Shown here: positions 9,031 to 20,437 of the stretch, piece by piece
Layout of the letters: each line of letters begins with the position of its first letter
Numbering within the stretch: position 1 is the first letter of the stretch
Made by a program: the position numbers and the translations under genes
The notes under the pieces: generated by a model
What the model saw: the letters and a program-made list of their open reading frames with translations, nothing else
Database searches by the model: none
Told to the model about the DNA's origin: nothing
Assembly: GCA_900168235.1 (NCBI GenBank)
Contig: FUZG01000002.1
Coordinates: 310,001-374,000 of the forward strand
Direction of reading: 5' to 3'
Origin: Lachnospiraceae bacterium
GTDB taxonomy: Bacteria; Bacillota; Clostridia; Lachnospirales; Lachnospiraceae
Length of the DNA: 64,000 bases

Positions 9031-10083
9031 ATGAAGCTCAATAAGAAAATCGCGCTCATTCTCAGCGCAGTAATGGTTTTCAGCATGTCTGTACCGGTTT
9101 CAGCGGCAGAGAGAGAAGTAGTAGCAGAGGTTTCAGCAGTTTCTGCTGACAAGGAAGTTGTAGAGATCAAGACAGCAGAGGATGTTGTTAGTGATATCGA
9201 GGCTGAGACAGGTATCGATGTTGAGTCTGTCAATGCTACAACAGTTTCCGGTGATCAGAACGCATATGTTAATTTCATCAAGCTTTACAGCCAGATTTGC
9301 GGAAACAAGAACTATGCACTTAAGACAAAGACAGGTACAACATCCTGCAACGGAATCGCTTACCTTGGAAAGGGTGCAACACAGAAGCTTACAGTAACCG
9401 ATCAGGCTGGAAATAAGGTCAAGGGTCTGAAAAAGAAGGATGTTCAGTGGGACGTATTCTCATACGGTAAGGCTGGACTTACACAGAATCCGGCAGATAT
9501 TACTGTAAAGGGCGGAACTGTAAAGTGTTCAAAAAATGCAGAGGCAGATTCTGTCGTATATGTATTTGCTACATATGGCGGAGCATCTGCACTGGAGACA
9601 TTCATTGTCCGTCCGAAGACTATCGCTTTCACACGCATCGTTGGAAGTAAGGCAAAGTCAAGCGCACAGGCTATCAACACATATTCTGTAGGAAAGGTTA
9701 TCAGCGTTGATAACATCCAGTCTCTTGTAGGAACAACAGGTCCGAGCTCATACAGCGTAAACGATTCTGTTTTCTATGCCAGCGCAAAGACTACAAAGAC
9801 ATTCGGTTTCATCAAGAGAACAACTTATACTGTTGAGGCTCTTCCGATGACAACAGATTATGCGTATGCAGAAGATCACATTTATAAGTTTTCTAACGGT
9901 TCTTACCTTAAGCTCGGTGCGTACGATGTAACAGTAAGCAAGCCGAAGAACATCACAGCAGTTAATGACAGACAGGGTAATGTAACAGGCTTCATCGCAA
10001 ACAAGCCGGGCAAATACGTTGTAACTTACACATGCAACGATGGTTCAAATAAGAAGTTCAAAGTTAAAGTAAAAGTTATGTAA
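9031..10083 (+). CDS. Secreted protein sharing the subtilase C-terminal module
   Basis: 350 residues with a clear Sec signal (MKLNKKIALILSAVMVF...VSA, cut near residue 25) and a strong AGGAGGAG ribosome site. I do not recognise a named family. From about residue 100 the sequence can be aligned by eye with residues 440-639 of the upstream protease: both have a K-x-x-x-VxW strand, a K-G-x-KC motif, a SVxxxxxL helix-like stretch, and end in a DGS-KKFKVKVKV strand. It contains no catalytic motif. It lies 84 bp after the protease without a terminator between them, so the two are likely coexpressed; it could be a surface partner, inhibitor or decoy, but this is inference. Lysine and threonine codon choice is like that of highly expressed genes. 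Confidence 0.8.
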   Translation: MKLNKKIALILSAVMVFSMSVPVSAAEREVVAEVSAVSADKEVVEIKTAEDVVSDIEAETGIDVESVNATTVSGDQNAYVNFIKLYSQICGNKNYALKTKTGTTSCNGIAYLGKGATQKLTVTDQAGNKVKGLKKKDVQWDVFSYGKAGLTQNPADITVKGGTVKCSKNAEADSVVYVFATYGGASALETFIVRPKTIAFTRIVGSKAKSSAQAINTYSVGKVISVDNIQSLVGTTGPSSYSVNDSVFYASAKTTKTFGFIKRTTYTVEALPMTTDYAYAEDHIYKFSNGSYLKLGAYDVTVSKPKNITAVNDRQGNVTGFIANKPGKYVVTYTCNDGSNKKFKVKVKVM

Positions 10084-10090
10084 AAAGTTC

Positions 10091-10119
10091 TTGACATCCT
10101 CGAATACCTGTGTTAAATT
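10091..10119 (+). promoter_or_regulatory. Promoter of the rplJ-rplL operon
   Basis: Consensus TTGACA (10091-10096), 17-bp spacer, TAAATT (10114-10119). It starts only 7 bases after the stop of the preceding secreted-protein gene, and no terminator separates them. Confidence 0.8.
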
Positions 10120-10127
10120 ACGAAAGG

Positions 10128-10262
10128 TTCTGAATTGAACCGGCCGAAGACAGCAGGTGCGCGGATGCGCGTAAGGCGAAAACGCCTGCCGAGGAAATAA
10201 GAGTTTTTATTTAATTGACTTTTATGGGCTCCTGTCTTTTGGCGGGAGCCTTTTCGTTTATC
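10128..10262 (+). promoter_or_regulatory. L10 leader RNA with attenuator
   Basis: The 5' untranslated region of rplJ contains the sequence pattern of the ribosomal protein L10 leader (CCGAAGACAGCAGGTGC followed by an AAGGCG...CGCC hairpin and CTGCCGAGG). Downstream, GGCTCC/GGGAGCC at 10228-10252 plus a T-rich run forms a terminator. In Firmicutes, excess L10(L12)4 complex binds this leader and promotes premature termination; the arrangement here fits that known mechanism. Confidence 0.8.
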
Positions 10263-10322
10263 GTATTGTGCCATACGGTTACGAAATTCGGCTATCAATT
10301 TCGTAAGGAGGTAAAGTAAACC

Positions 10323-10874
10323 ATGGCAAAGGTAGAACTGAAGCAGCCCATCGTTGATGAGATCTCAGCTAAGGTAAAAGATGCCAAGGCAGCAGTACTT
10401 GTTGACTACCGTGGACTGACAGTAGAGCAGGATACAGAGCTCAGAAAGCAGCTTCGTGAGGCTGGTGTTACTTACAAGGTTTATAAGAACACCATGATGA
10501 AGCGTGCATTCGAGGGAACTGATTTCGCTCAGCTTGATCAGCTTCTTGATGGACCTTCTGCTCTGGCTCTGTCCGCAGATGACGTTACTGCTCCGGCACG
10601 TGTTATCTGTAAGTTCGCAGAGAAGGCAAAGGCTCTTGAAGTAAAGGGTGCTGTTGTAGAAGGTACTTTCTATGACGCAAATGCAGTAGTTGATCTTTCC
10701 AAGATCCCGTCCAGAGAAGAACTTCTCTCAAGACTCCTTGGAAGCATGCAGTCTCCTATCGCAAACTTCGCTCGCGTTATCAAGCAGATCGCAGAGAAGA
10801 AGGCAGATGGAAGCGAGACAGCAGAGGCTCCGGCAGCAGAAGCTCCGGCAGCAGAGGCAGCTCCGGAAGCATAA
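10323..10874 (+). CDS. rplJ: 50S ribosomal protein L10
   Basis: 183 residues, slightly longer than the usual 165-175 because of an alanine/glutamate-rich tail (EAPAAEAPAAEA) after residue 160. The N-terminal MAKVELKQPIVDEISAKV and VDYRGLTVEQDTELRKQLR are standard L10. It forms the base of the ribosomal stalk, binding 23S rRNA and holding L7/L12 dimers. Strong AAGGAGG ribosome site. First gene of the rplJ-rplL operon; autoregulated through the leader upstream. Confidence 0.98.
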   Translation: MAKVELKQPIVDEISAKVKDAKAAVLVDYRGLTVEQDTELRKQLREAGVTYKVYKNTMMKRAFEGTDFAQLDQLLDGPSALALSADDVTAPARVICKFAEKAKALEVKGAVVEGTFYDANAVVDLSKIPSREELLSRLLGSMQSPIANFARVIKQIAEKKADGSETAEAPAAEAPAAEAAPEA

Positions 10875-10930
10875 TTTTCCGGATCGTGTATATTTGAAAT
10901 TCACACTATACCAATTTGGAGGTAAATAAA

Positions 10931-11299
10931 ATGACAAAGGAAGAAATGATCGAGGCTATTAAGGGTCTTACAGTTCTTGAGCTTAACGACCTCGTTAAGG
11001 CTTGTGAAGAAGAGTTCGGCGTATCTGCATCTGCAGGCGTTGTTGTAGCAGCAGCTGGCGCAGCAGGCGCAGCAGCAGGCGAAGAGAAGACTGAGTTCAA
11101 CGTAGAGCTTACAGAGGTAGGCGCTAACAAGGTTAAGGTTATCAAGGTTGTTCGTGAGATCACTGGTCTTGGCCTGAAGGAAGCTAAGGAACTCGTTGAT
11201 GGAGCTCCGAAGATCCTTAAGGAAGATGTTGATAAGGCTACAGCTGAGGACATCAAGGCTAAGGTTGAAGAGCAGGGCGCTAAGGTTACTCTTAAGTAA
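10931..11299 (+). CDS. rplL: 50S ribosomal protein L7/L12
   Basis: 122 residues, normal length. N-terminal dimerisation helices ([19 protein letters not shown]), an Ala/Gly hinge ([13 protein letters not shown], residues about 40-52) and the C-terminal factor-binding domain with [19 protein letters not shown]. It recruits translational GTPases to the ribosome. The start is ATG 10931; a TTG at 10916 in the same frame is part of the TTGGAGG ribosome site and is not the start. Confidence 0.98.
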   Translation: MTKEEMIEAIKGLTVLELNDLVKACEEEFGVSASAGVVVAAAGAAGAAAGEEKTEFNVELTEVGANKVKVIKVVREITGLGLKEAKELVDGAPKILKEDVDKATAEDIKAKVEEQGAKVTLK

Positions 11300-11313
11300 T
11301 TTCTGCTTTTCTT

Positions 11314-11361
11314 ATCGACGCTGGACTGTGCTTTGGCACAGTCCGGTGTCATTTTTTTTTA
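11314..11361 (+). terminator. Terminator after rplL
   Basis: A 9-bp perfect stem GGACTGTGC-tttg-GCACAGTCC, extendable to 14 bp with wobble pairs, is followed by ten T residues. It separates the stalk operon from rpoB. Confidence 0.85.
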
Positions 11362-11424
11362 GTAAAACACCGATAGTTGTTTTATGAGTTCAGATAAAGT
11401 TTTGTATTTAAATTAAATTTATTG

Positions 11425-11453
11425 TTGACTTCTTTGCAAGCCTGTGTTACCAT
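11425..11453 (+). promoter_or_regulatory. rpoB promoter
   Basis: TTGACT (11425-11430), 17-bp spacer ending in an extended TGT, and TACCAT (11448-11453). The roughly 100-base leader that follows holds a short GGGC/GCCC hairpin with a T-run (about 11469-11501), which might weakly attenuate transcription. Confidence 0.7.
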
Positions 11454-11553
11454 GGAAAATGCACTATTGTGGTTACATGGGCTTTTTTGTGCCCTTTTTT
11501 ATAAGGTAGTGCGGTTGCTTAGGTGAAGTTTTTAAGAACGGGGTGAAACGTTA

Positions 11554-14500
11554 ATGGAAAAGAACAGAATACATCCGGTCTACAATGGGAAAGCAATGCG
11601 AATGAGCTTTCAGAGAAAGCAGGATGTCATTGAGATGCCTAATCTCATTGATGTTCAGAAGTCCTCATATGATTGGTTCATCAATGAGGGTCTCAAGGAG
11701 GCATTCGCAGATATTTCTCCGATTACAGACTACAGCGGAAACCTCAGCATGGATTTCGTAGGTTACGAATTTGCTAAGGGTGAAGCAAAGTATTCCATTG
11801 AAGAGTGCAAGGCACGAGACGCAACGTATGCAGCACCGCTTAAGGTGAAGGTTCGTCTCAGAAACAGTGAGAACCCGGAAGAGGATATCAAAGAACACGA
11901 GATCTTTATGGGAGATCTCCCTATTATGACTGATACCGGTACGTTCGTTATCAATGGTGCAGAACGTGTAATCGTCAGCCAGTTAGTTCGTTCACCCGGC
12001 ATTTATTATGGTATAGATCACGATAAACTGGGAAAGGAGCTCTTCTCCTGTACAGTTATTCCGAACAGAGGTGCATGGCTTGAGTACGAAACAGATGCCA
12101 ATGATATCTTCTATGTTCGTGTTGACAGAACCCGAAAGGTTCCTATCACAGTTCTGATCCGTGCTCTTGGAATCGGATCAAATGAGGAGATCCTTGATTA
12201 CTTTGGTGATGAGCCGAAAATCCGTGGATCCTTCACAAAAGATACTTGCGAGAACGCTGTTCAGGGTCTCTTAGAGCTTTACAAGAAGATCCGTCCGGGC
12301 GAGCCTCTTGCAGAGGAAAGCGCAAGAACACTTATCGAGGGCATGTTCTTCGATCCCAGAAGATATGATCTCGCTAAGGTTGGTCGTTACAAATTTAATA
12401 AGAAGCTTCACTTCAAGAACCGTATTACAGGTCATACACTTGCAGAGGACGTAATCGATCCTGCAACAGGTGAGATCGTAGAGGCTGGTGAAGTTAAGGC
12501 TGCGGCAGGAACTGTTGTTACAAGAGAGCTCGCTATCGAGATCCAGAACAGTGCTGTTCCTTACGTAATGATCCAGACAGAGGAGAGAAACGTAAAGGTT
12601 CTTTCTTCTCTCATGGTTGATATCAACCACTATATCGAGTTCCCGGCAGGCGAAACTGCTGAGAAGTATGGTGTTTCAGAGCTGGTTTACTATCCTGCTC
12701 TTGCAAAGCTCATGGAAGAGAATGATACTCCTGAGGATCTTCAGGCTGCTATCAGAAAGAACATTCCTGAGCTGATCCCGAAGCATATCACAAAGGAAGA
12801 TATTTTTGCTTCTATTAACTACAACATGCATCTGGAGTACAGAATCGGTAATAAGGATGATATCGATCACCTTGGAAATCGTCGTATCCGTGCAGTTGGT
12901 GAGCTGCTTCAGAACCAGTACAGAATCGGACTTTCCCGTATGGAGAGAGTTGTTCGTGAGAGAATGACTACTCAGGATATCAGTACGATCACACCTCAGG
13001 CTCTGATCAACATCAAGCCTGTAACTGCTGCAGTTAAGGAGTTCTTCGGATCTTCACAGCTGTCACAGTTCATGGATCAGAACAATCCGCTTTCTGAGCT
13101 GACACATAAGCGTCGTCTTTCAGCCCTCGGTCCCGGTGGTCTTTCCAGAGATCGTGCAGGCATGGAGGTCCGCGATATCCACTATTCTCACTATGGACGT
13201 ATGTGCCCGGTAGAGACACCCGAAGGACCGAACATCGGTCTTATCAACTCTCTTGCCTGCTTCGCACGTATCAATGAGTATGGTTTCGTAGAGGCACCTT
13301 ACAGAAAGATCGATCTTACAGACGAAGCTAATCCGGTTGTTACAGATGAAGTTATCTACATGACAGCCGATGAAGAAGATAATTACCATGTAGCACAGGC
13401 TTCTGAGCCTCTCGATGCTGAAGGCCACTTTATCAACAAGCTGGTTTCCGGACGTTTCAGAGATCAGACTCAGGAGTGGGATAGAAGTAGATTTGAGTAC
13501 ATGGATGTCTCTCCGAGACAGGTATTCTCTATCGCTACAACACTGGTTCCGTTCCTTCCGAACGATGATCCGACTCGTGCGCTCATGGGATCCAACATGC
13601 AGCGTCAGGCAGTACCGCTTCTTACAACAGAGGCACCTGCCGTTGGTACAGGCATGGAGCACAAGGCAGCTGTCGACTCAGGTGACTGCGTTGTTGCAAG
13701 AAAGTCCGGTACTATCACAATGTCAGAGTCCAACAGAATCTGCATGGACAATGACGACGGAACAAAGGACGAGTATCATCTGATCAAGTTCATGCGTTCC
13801 AACCAGAGTAACTGCTACAACCAGAGACCTATCGTATTCAAGGGTGATCATGTTGAGGCAGGCGATGTAATCGCAGACGGCCCGTCCACTAAGGAAGGTG
13901 AGCTTTCACTCGGTAAGAATCCTCTTATCGGATTCATGGAGTGGGAAGGTTACAACTACGAGGATGCTGTTCTCCTGTCAGAGCGTCTTGTACAGCGTGA
14001 TGTTTACACTTCTGTTCATATCGAAGAGTATGAGTCAGAGGCACGTGAGACAAAGCTCGGACCTGAAGAGATCACGCGTGATATCCCTGGTGTAGGTGAG
14101 GACGCTCTCAAGGATCTTGACGAGAGAGGAATCATCCGTGTCGGTGCGGAGGTTCGTGCCGGTGATATCCTTGTTGGTAAGGTTACTCCTAAGGGTGAAA
14201 CAGAGCTCACAGCGGAGGAAAGACTTCTTCGTGCTATCTTTGGTGAGAAGGCTCACGAAGTTCGTGATACATCTCTTAAGGTACCGCACGGTGAGTACGG
14301 AATCGTTGTTGATGCTAAGGTATTCACAAGAGAAAATGGTGACGAACTGTCTCCGGGTGTAAACCAGGCAGTACGTATCTATATAGCTCAGAAGAGAAAG
14401 ATCCAGGTTGGTGATAAGATGGCCGGCCGTCACGGTAACAAGGGTGTAGTTTCCCGCGTTCTCCCGGTTGAGGATATGCCGTACCTTCCTAACGGAAGAC

Positions 14501-15447
14501 CTCTGGATATCGTGCTTAATCCTCTTGGTGTGCCGTCTCGAATGAACATCGGACAGGTCCTTGAGATCCACCTTTCTCTCGCTGCAATGGCACTCGGTTT
14601 CAATATCGCAACACCGGTATTTGACGGTGCAAACGAGATCGACATCGAGGATATGCTCGAGCTTGCTAATGACTATGTAAATGACGAGTGGGATGTCTTC
14701 TATGAGAAGTACAAGGACAGCCTTCTTCCGGATGTAATGCAGTATCTGGATGAGAACAGAGCTCACAGAGCACTGTGGAAGGGTGTAACTATCCGTAAGG
14801 ATGGTAAGGTACATCTTAGAGACGGACGTACAGGTGAGTACTTCGAGTCACCTGTTACTATCGGACACATGCACTACCTGAAGCTGCATCACCTGGTAGA
14901 TGATAAGATCCATGCACGTTCAACTGGTCCGTACTCCCTCGTTACTCAGCAGCCTCTCGGCGGTAAGGCTCAGTTCGGCGGACAGAGATTCGGAGAGATG
15001 GAAGTTTGGGCACTGGAAGCTTATGGTGCCGCATATACTCTTCAGGAAGTTCTTACTGTTAAGTCCGATGACGTTATTGGTCGTGTTAAGACATACGAGG
15101 CTATCATCAAGGGTGAGAATATCCCTGAGCCTGGCGTACCGGAGTCCTTCAAGGTTCTCCTTAAGGAGCTTCAGTCCCTTGGTCTTGATGTTCGTGTACT
15201 TAAAGAGGACGGCTCTGAAGTTGAGATCAGCGAAAACGTTGATTACGGCGAGACTGATATGCGCGCTATCCTTAATGATGATCATGACCTTAAGCAGCAG
15301 GAAAACTATGCTAGCCATGGTTATCACGTACAGGAGCACAACGCAGACGGTGAGCTTGTTGATGTCGAAGAAGAGAATGAGCAGTATGCAGATGAAGAAG
15401 ATACTGCTGATATCTATGATGAAGAACAGGATCCGATCAACAACTAA
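11554..15447 (+). CDS. rpoB: DNA-directed RNA polymerase subunit beta
   Basis: 1297 residues, in the normal range for clostridial RpoB. Conserved blocks are in order: [14 protein letters not shown] near the N-terminus, the rifampicin-pocket region [60 protein letters not shown], and the C-terminal [26 protein letters not shown]. Typical wild-type residues are seen in the rifampicin region (Q, D, H, R, S). After the conserved end there is an acidic tail of about 40 residues ([17 protein letters not shown]...). It ends 97 bp before rpoC. Confidence 0.99.
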   Translation: MEKNRIHPVYNGKAMRMSFQRKQDVIEMPNLIDVQKSSYDWFINEGLKEAFADISPITDYSGNLSMDFVGYEFAKGEAKYSIEECKARDATYAAPLKVKVRLRNSENPEEDIKEHEIFMGDLPIMTDTGTFVINGAERVIVSQLVRSPGIYYGIDHDKLGKELFSCTVIPNRGAWLEYETDANDIFYVRVDRTRKVPITVLIRALGIGSNEEILDYFGDEPKIRGSFTKDTCENAVQGLLELYKKIRPGEPLAEESARTLIEGMFFDPRRYDLAKVGRYKFNKKLHFKNRITGHTLAEDVIDPATGEIVEAGEVKAAAGTVVTRELAIEIQNSAVPYVMIQTEERNVKVLSSLMVDINHYIEFPAGETAEKYGVSELVYYPALAKLMEENDTPEDLQAAIRKNIPELIPKHITKEDIFASINYNMHLEYRIGNKDDIDHLGNRRIRAVGELLQNQYRIGLSRMERVVRERMTTQDISTITPQALINIKPVTAAVKEFFGSSQLSQFMDQNNPLSELTHKRRLSALGPGGLSRDRAGMEVRDIHYSHYGRMCPVETPEGPNIGLINSLACFARINEYGFVEAPYRKIDLTDEANPVVTDEVIYMTADEEDNYHVAQASEPLDAEGHFINKLVSGRFRDQTQEWDRSRFEYMDVSPRQVFSIATTLVPFLPNDDPTRALMGSNMQRQAVPLLTTEAPAVGTGMEHKAAVDSGDCVVARKSGTITMSESNRICMDNDDGTKDEYHLIKFMRSNQSNCYNQRPIVFKGDHVEAGDVIADGPSTKEGELSLGKNPLIGFMEWEGYNYEDAVLLSERLVQRDVYTSVHIEEYESEARETKLGPEEITRDIPGVGEDALKDLDERGIIRVGAEVRAGDILVGKVTPKGETELTAEERLLRAIFGEKAHEVRDTSLKVPHGEYGIVVDAKVFTRENGDELSPGVNQAVRIYIAQKRKIQVGDKMAGRHGNKGVVSRVLPVEDMPYLPNGRPLDIVLNPLGVPSRMNIGQVLEIHLSLAAMALGFNIATPVFDGANEIDIEDMLELANDYVNDEWDVFYEKYKDSLLPDVMQYLDENRAHRALWKGVTIRKDGKVHLRDGRTGEYFESPVTIGHMHYLKLHHLVDDKIHARSTGPYSLVTQQPLGGKAQFGGQRFGEMEVWALEAYGAAYTLQEVLTVKSDDVIGRVKTYEAIIKGENIPEPGVPESFKVLLKELQSLGLDVRVLKEDGSEVEISENVDYGETDMRAILNDDHDLKQQENYASHGYHVQEHNADGELVDVEEENEQYADEEDTADIYDEEQDPINN

Positions 15448-15492
15448 GATCAGTGGTTCAGTAGTTTCGACATTACACGTATATAGATAAAG

Positions 15493-15523
15493 TATCCGGA
15501 TCGGTGGGCAATCGGTCCGGATA
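15493..15523 (+). promoter_or_regulatory. Intercistronic hairpin between rpoB and rpoC
   Basis: TATCCGGA and TCCGGATA form a perfect 8-bp stem with an inner CG/CG pair. There is no T-run, so it is not a terminator; it may be an RNA-processing or stability element. Confidence 0.45.
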
Positions 15524-15550
15524 TGATAAAACTTTGGAAGGAGCATGTTC

Positions 15551-18500
15551 ATGCCAGAGACAAATAAGCAGTCTGAAACCTATCAGCCGTTGACATTTGA
15601 TGCGATCAAGATCGGCCTGGCTTCACCGGACAGGATCAGAGAGTGGTCCCATGGTGAGGTTAAAAAGCCTGAGACGATCAACTACAGAACGCTGAAGCCG
15701 GAAAAGGATGGACTGTTCTGCGAGCGCATTTTCGGACCTAGCAAGGACTGGGAATGTCATTGCGGAAAATACAAGAAGATCCGTTATAAGGGCATTGTCT
15801 GTGACCGTTGCGGCGTTGAAGTAACAAAGTCTTCCGTACGTCGTGAGAGAATGGGACATATCGAGCTTGCAGCTCCTGTATCCCACATCTGGTACTTCAA
15901 GGGAATCCCCAGCAGAATGGGTCTTATTCTCGACCTTTCTCCGAGAGTTCTCGAGAAGGTGCTTTACTTTGCATCATATATCGTACTTGATCCGATGGAC
16001 ACTGATCTTGAGTACAAGCAGGTCCTCAGCGAGAAAGAGTATCAGGATGCAAGAGAGCAGTATGGCGAAAAGAAATTCCGTGTCGGCATGGGTGCTGAAT
16101 CAGTTAAGGAACTTCTGGAAGCTATCGATCTTGAGAGAGAGTCTGTTGAACTGAAGGAAGAACTTCAGGATGCAACAGGTCAGAAGAAAGCAAGGATCAT
16201 CAAGAGACTTGATGTTGTAGAAGCATTCCGTGAGTCCGGAAACAATCCGGCATGGATGATCATGGATTGTATCCCGGTCATCCCGCCCGATCTGAGACCT
16301 ATGGTACAGCTCGACGGCGGACGTTTCGCAACATCCGACCTTAACGATCTTTACAGAAGAATCATTAACCGTAATAACCGTCTGCAGAGACTTCTTGAGC
16401 TCGGCGCACCGGATATTATCGTTAGAAACGAAAAGAGAATGCTTCAGGAGGCTGTTGATGCCCTCATCGATAACGGCCGCCGCGGACGTCCTGTAACAGG
16501 ACCCGGAAGCCGTGCACTGAAGTCTCTTTCCGATATGCTTAAGGGTAAGGGCGGACGTTTCCGTCAGAACCTTCTCGGTAAGCGAGTTGACTATTCCGGA
16601 CGTTCAGTAATCGTCGTTGGACCTGAGCTGAAGATCTGGCAGTGTGGTCTTCCTAAGGAAATGGCTATCGAGCTTTTCAAGCCTTTCGTTATGAAGGAGC
16701 TCGTTGCTAACGGAACATCACACAATATCAAGAATGCAAAGAAGATGGTAGAGAGACTCGAGCCCGAGGTTTGGGACGTACTCGAGGACGTTATCAAAGA
16801 GCATCCTGTTATGCTTAACCGTGCTCCTACGCTTCACAGACTTGGTATTCAGGCATTTGAGCCTGTTCTTGTAGAAGGTAAGGCTATCAAGCTTCATCCT
16901 CTTGCATGTACAGCGTTCAACGCCGACTTCGATGGAGACCAGATGGCTGTACATCTTCCGCTGTCCGTTGAGGCACAGGCAGAGTGCAGATTCATGCTGC
17001 TCTCACCGAACAACCTTCTGAAGCCTTCAGATGGTGGTCCGGTTACAGTACCTACTCAGGATATGATCCTTGGTATCTACTACCTTACACTTGATAAAGA
17101 TGGTGAGCCTGGTGAAGGAATGGCATTCAAGGACATTTCCGAAGCTATCATGGCTTATGTAAACCATATCATTACTCTTCAGAGTAAGATCAAGGTTAAG
17201 ATTGAAAAGACAGTAAACGGAGAGAAGCGTTCCGGTGTTGTAAATGCTACACTTGGCCGTCTCCTCTTCAACGAGATCATTCCTCAGGATCTCGGTTTCC
17301 AGGACAGAACAAAGCCTGAAAACGAATTTGTGCTTGAGATCGACCAGCAGGTTGGTAAGAAGCAGCTTAAGCAGATCATCGAGGCGATCATCAATACACA
17401 TGGATCCATCAAGACAGCAGAAGTACTTGATCATATCAAGGCTATGGGTTATCACTACTCAACTATCGCTGCGGTCAGCGTATCCATTTCCGATATGATC
17501 GTTCCTGATACAAAGCCGGCACTTCTTCAGCAGGCACAGGATACTGTGGATAAGATCACAAAGAACTTCAAGCGTGGTCTTATTACAGACGAGGAGCGTT
17601 ATAACGAAGTTATCGAGACCTGGAAAGAGTGTGATGATACTCTTACAAAGGACCTTCTTAAGGGTCTTGACAGATATAACAATATCCGAATGATGGCAGA
17701 CTCCGGAGCTCGAGGTTCCGATAAGCAGATCAAGCAGCTTGCCGGTATGCGAGGCCTCCAGGCTGATACAACCGGTCACACTATCGAGCTTCCTATCAAG
17801 GCTAATTTCCGTGAGGGTCTTAACGTTCTGGAATACTTCATGTCTGCGCATGGAGCAAGAAAGGGACTTTCCGATACAGCTCTTAGAACAGCCGATTCCG
17901 GATACCTGACTCGTCGAATGGTTGACGTATCTTCTGAGCTTGTAATCCGTGATATGGATTGTAATGAAGGCAAGAAGCGCCCGATTCCGGGAATGATCGT
18001 TTCTGCATTCATGGATGGTAAGGAAGAAATCGAAAGCCTTGAGGCACGTATCACAGGAAGATATTCCTGCGAGGATATCTTTGATAAGGACGGCAGAAAG
18101 ATCGTTGGTGTAAACCAGATGATCACTCCGCTCAGAGCTCGTCAGGTTGTTACTGTGGGTGTTCGTGACGGTGAGCCTATCGAGGCAGTTAAGATCCGTA
18201 CAATTCTTACATGCCGCAGCCACAAGGGTATCTGTGCAAAGTGCTATGGTGCGAACATGGCTACAGGTGAGCCTGTACAGGTAGGTGAAGCAGTAGGTAT
18301 CATCGCTGCTCAGTCTATCGGTGAGCCTGGTACACAGCTTACAATGAGAACATTCCACTCCGGTGGTGTTGCCGGTTCCGATATCACACAGGGTCTTCCT
18401 CGAGTAGAGGAGCTTTTCGAGGCTCGTAAGCCTAAGGGACTTGCTATCATTGCTGAGTTCGGCGGAAAGATCGAGATCCGTGATACAAAGACCAAGAAGG

Positions 18501-19204
18501 AAGTTGTAGTAACAAATGCTGAGACAGGTGAGTCAAAGGCATATCTCATTCCTTATGGTTCCAGAATCAAGGTTGAGGATGGAATTACTGTTGAAGCCGG
18601 TGATGTTATCACAGAAGGTTCCATCAACCCGCACGATCTTCTTAAGATCAAGGGACTTCGTGCCGTACAGGATTACTTCCTTAAGGAAGTTCAGAGAGTT
18701 TACCGTCTTCAGGGTGTTGAGATCAACGATAAGCATATTGAGGTTATCGTTCATCAGATGCTGAAGAAGGTTGAGGTTGACGATCCGGGTGAAACAGATC
18801 TTCTTCCGGGAACAAGAATGGACAACCTCGATCTCGATGATATTAATGAAGCAGCAGAGGAAGAAGGCAAGAAGCCTGCAACAGCTACCCAGATCATTCT
18901 CGGTATCACAAAGGCTTCCCTTGCAACAGACTCCTTCATGTCTGCAGCATCCTTCCAGGAGACAACAAAGGTTCTTACTGATGCCGCTATCAAGGGTAAG
19001 GTAGATCACCTCGTTGGTCTTAAGGAAAATGTTATCATCGGTAAGCTGATCCCGGCTGGTACAGGTCTGAAGCGTTATAGAAATATAAAGCTCTCAACTG
19101 ACGAAGAGATCAGGGAAGATGAGGATACTATCGATCTTGGCGATGACATGATCACTGATGGTGAAACAGCTGAGATCGGTCAGGAGACAGTTACGAACGA
19201 ATAA
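15551..19204 (+). CDS. rpoC: DNA-directed RNA polymerase subunit beta'
   Basis: 1217 residues. The zinc-binding start ([20 protein letters not shown]), the active-site [12 protein letters not shown] that holds the catalytic magnesium, the bridge helix/trigger-loop region ([17 protein letters not shown]), and the second zinc site ([13 protein letters not shown]) are all present. I choose ATG 15551, 7 bases after GGAAGGAG, over ATG 15545, which is only one base from that ribosome site. An acidic tail ends the protein. Cotranscribed with rpoB. Confidence 0.98.
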   Translation: MPETNKQSETYQPLTFDAIKIGLASPDRIREWSHGEVKKPETINYRTLKPEKDGLFCERIFGPSKDWECHCGKYKKIRYKGIVCDRCGVEVTKSSVRRERMGHIELAAPVSHIWYFKGIPSRMGLILDLSPRVLEKVLYFASYIVLDPMDTDLEYKQVLSEKEYQDAREQYGEKKFRVGMGAESVKELLEAIDLERESVELKEELQDATGQKKARIIKRLDVVEAFRESGNNPAWMIMDCIPVIPPDLRPMVQLDGGRFATSDLNDLYRRIINRNNRLQRLLELGAPDIIVRNEKRMLQEAVDALIDNGRRGRPVTGPGSRALKSLSDMLKGKGGRFRQNLLGKRVDYSGRSVIVVGPELKIWQCGLPKEMAIELFKPFVMKELVANGTSHNIKNAKKMVERLEPEVWDVLEDVIKEHPVMLNRAPTLHRLGIQAFEPVLVEGKAIKLHPLACTAFNADFDGDQMAVHLPLSVEAQAECRFMLLSPNNLLKPSDGGPVTVPTQDMILGIYYLTLDKDGEPGEGMAFKDISEAIMAYVNHIITLQSKIKVKIEKTVNGEKRSGVVNATLGRLLFNEIIPQDLGFQDRTKPENEFVLEIDQQVGKKQLKQIIEAIINTHGSIKTAEVLDHIKAMGYHYSTIAAVSVSISDMIVPDTKPALLQQAQDTVDKITKNFKRGLITDEERYNEVIETWKECDDTLTKDLLKGLDRYNNIRMMADSGARGSDKQIKQLAGMRGLQADTTGHTIELPIKANFREGLNVLEYFMSAHGARKGLSDTALRTADSGYLTRRMVDVSSELVIRDMDCNEGKKRPIPGMIVSAFMDGKEEIESLEARITGRYSCEDIFDKDGRKIVGVNQMITPLRARQVVTVGVRDGEPIEAVKIRTILTCRSHKGICAKCYGANMATGEPVQVGEAVGIIAAQSIGEPGTQLTMRTFHSGGVAGSDITQGLPRVEELFEARKPKGLAIIAEFGGKIEIRDTKTKKEVVVTNAETGESKAYLIPYGSRIKVEDGITVEAGDVITEGSINPHDLLKIKGLRAVQDYFLKEVQRVYRLQGVEINDKHIEVIVHQMLKKVEVDDPGETDLLPGTRMDNLDLDDINEAAEEEGKKPATATQIILGITKASLATDSFMSAASFQETTKVLTDAAIKGKVDHLVGLKENVIIGKLIPAGTGLKRYRNIKLSTDEEIREDEDTIDLGDDMITDGETAEIGQETVTNE

Positions 19205-19220
19205 ACGTACAATATAACTC

Positions 19221-19249
19221 TTGACATCATAACTTCATTCATATAAAAT
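19221..19249 (+). promoter_or_regulatory. Promoter of the rpsL-rpsG-fusA operon
   Basis: Consensus TTGACA (19221-19226), 17-bp spacer, TAAAAT (19244-19249), 17 bases after the rpoC stop. No terminator was seen after rpoC, so readthrough from rpoBC is also possible. Confidence 0.78.
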
Positions 19250-19251
19250 AC

Positions 19252-19340
19252 TTTAGCGTGCCGTTCATATGGATGGCACGCTAAAATCTTGTAAGCTGCC
19301 ATGCCAGGAGGCGAGGCGAAATTGTTCAAGGATGAAACAA
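19252..19340 (+). promoter_or_regulatory. Structured 5' leader of rpsL
   Basis: An 11-bp perfect stem, TTTAGCGTGCC (19252-19262) with GGCACGCTAAA (19275-19285), begins at or just before the predicted transcription start, so the mRNA would start with a hairpin. A second, longer-range pair GTAAGCT/AGCTTAC (near 19290 and 19343) encloses the rest of the leader. I do not recognise a named leader family. Confidence 0.5.
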
Positions 19341-19381
19341 AAGCTTACGCAAAATAAACTATAGAAAGAGGTGAAACTTAA

Positions 19382-19804
19382 ATGCCAACATTCAACCAGT
19401 TAGTCAGAAAGGGCAGACAGACATCTGCAAAGAAGTCTAAGTCTCCGGCACTTCAGGCAGGATTCAACTCCCTGCAGAAGAAGGCTACTGCTACACTTTC
19501 ACCGCAGAAGCGTGGTGTTTGTACAGCAGTTAAGACTGCTACACCGAAGAAGCCGAACTCTGCTCTTAGAAAGATTGCCCGTGTACGTCTTTCCAACGGA
19601 ATCGAAGTTACTAGCTACATCCCTGGAGAAGGTCACAACCTTCAGGAGCATAGCGTAGTTCTTATCCGCGGCGGCCGTGTAAAGGACCTTCCTGGTACAA
19701 GATATCACATTATCCGTGGTACTCTTGATACTGCAGGTGTTGCAAACAGAATGCAGGCCCGTTCTAAGTACGGTGCTAAGAGACCGAAGGCTGCTAAAAA
19801 GTAA
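19382..19804 (+). CDS. rpsL: 30S ribosomal protein S12
   Basis: 140 residues. [30 protein letters not shown] and the [17 protein letters not shown] loop are standard S12; the lysines linked to streptomycin sensitivity are wild type ([13 protein letters not shown]). It helps decoding at the A site. Ribosome site AGAGGTG. First gene of the str operon, whose order rpsL-rpsG-fusA-tuf is conserved here directly behind rpoC. Confidence 0.98.
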   Translation: MPTFNQLVRKGRQTSAKKSKSPALQAGFNSLQKKATATLSPQKRGVCTAVKTATPKKPNSALRKIARVRLSNGIEVTSYIPGEGHNLQEHSVVLIRGGRVKDLPGTRYHIIRGTLDTAGVANRMQARSKYGAKRPKAAKK

Positions 19805-19815
19805 TTTCGATAATA

Positions 19816-19905
19816 TACGGTAGTGTTGGGATTTAGGTTATCTTTATAGATAGCTTCGAGACCGCACGAACAGGGGCAGAAGCCTCTGAGTACCGTTGAG
19901 CCCAA
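19816..19905 (+). promoter_or_regulatory. Structured rpsL-rpsG intercistronic RNA
   Basis: The 126-nt gap holds ACGGTA (19817-19822) able to pair with TACCGT (19891-19896), and TTGGG (19826-19830) with CCCAA (19901-19905); the two helices cross, giving a pseudoknot or alternative folds. Inner hairpins TATC/GATA and CAGGGG/CCTCTG lie between. In E. coli, S7 represses its own translation at the equivalent gap; a similar role here is inference. Confidence 0.4.
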
Positions 19906-19918
19906 TGACTCAATTTAG

Positions 19919-20401
<483 letters not shown>

Positions 20402-20437
20402 TTTTAAGTCTGTTTCTGTTATATTTACGCGATTTAT

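Noticed and set aside
13120-13662. Long reverse-strand frames inside rpoB, rpoC, fusA and tuf (up to 370 codons).
   Set aside because: They are antisense shadows of strongly biased codon use in highly expressed genes; composition is rich in Cys, Ser and Leu, with no ribosome sites.
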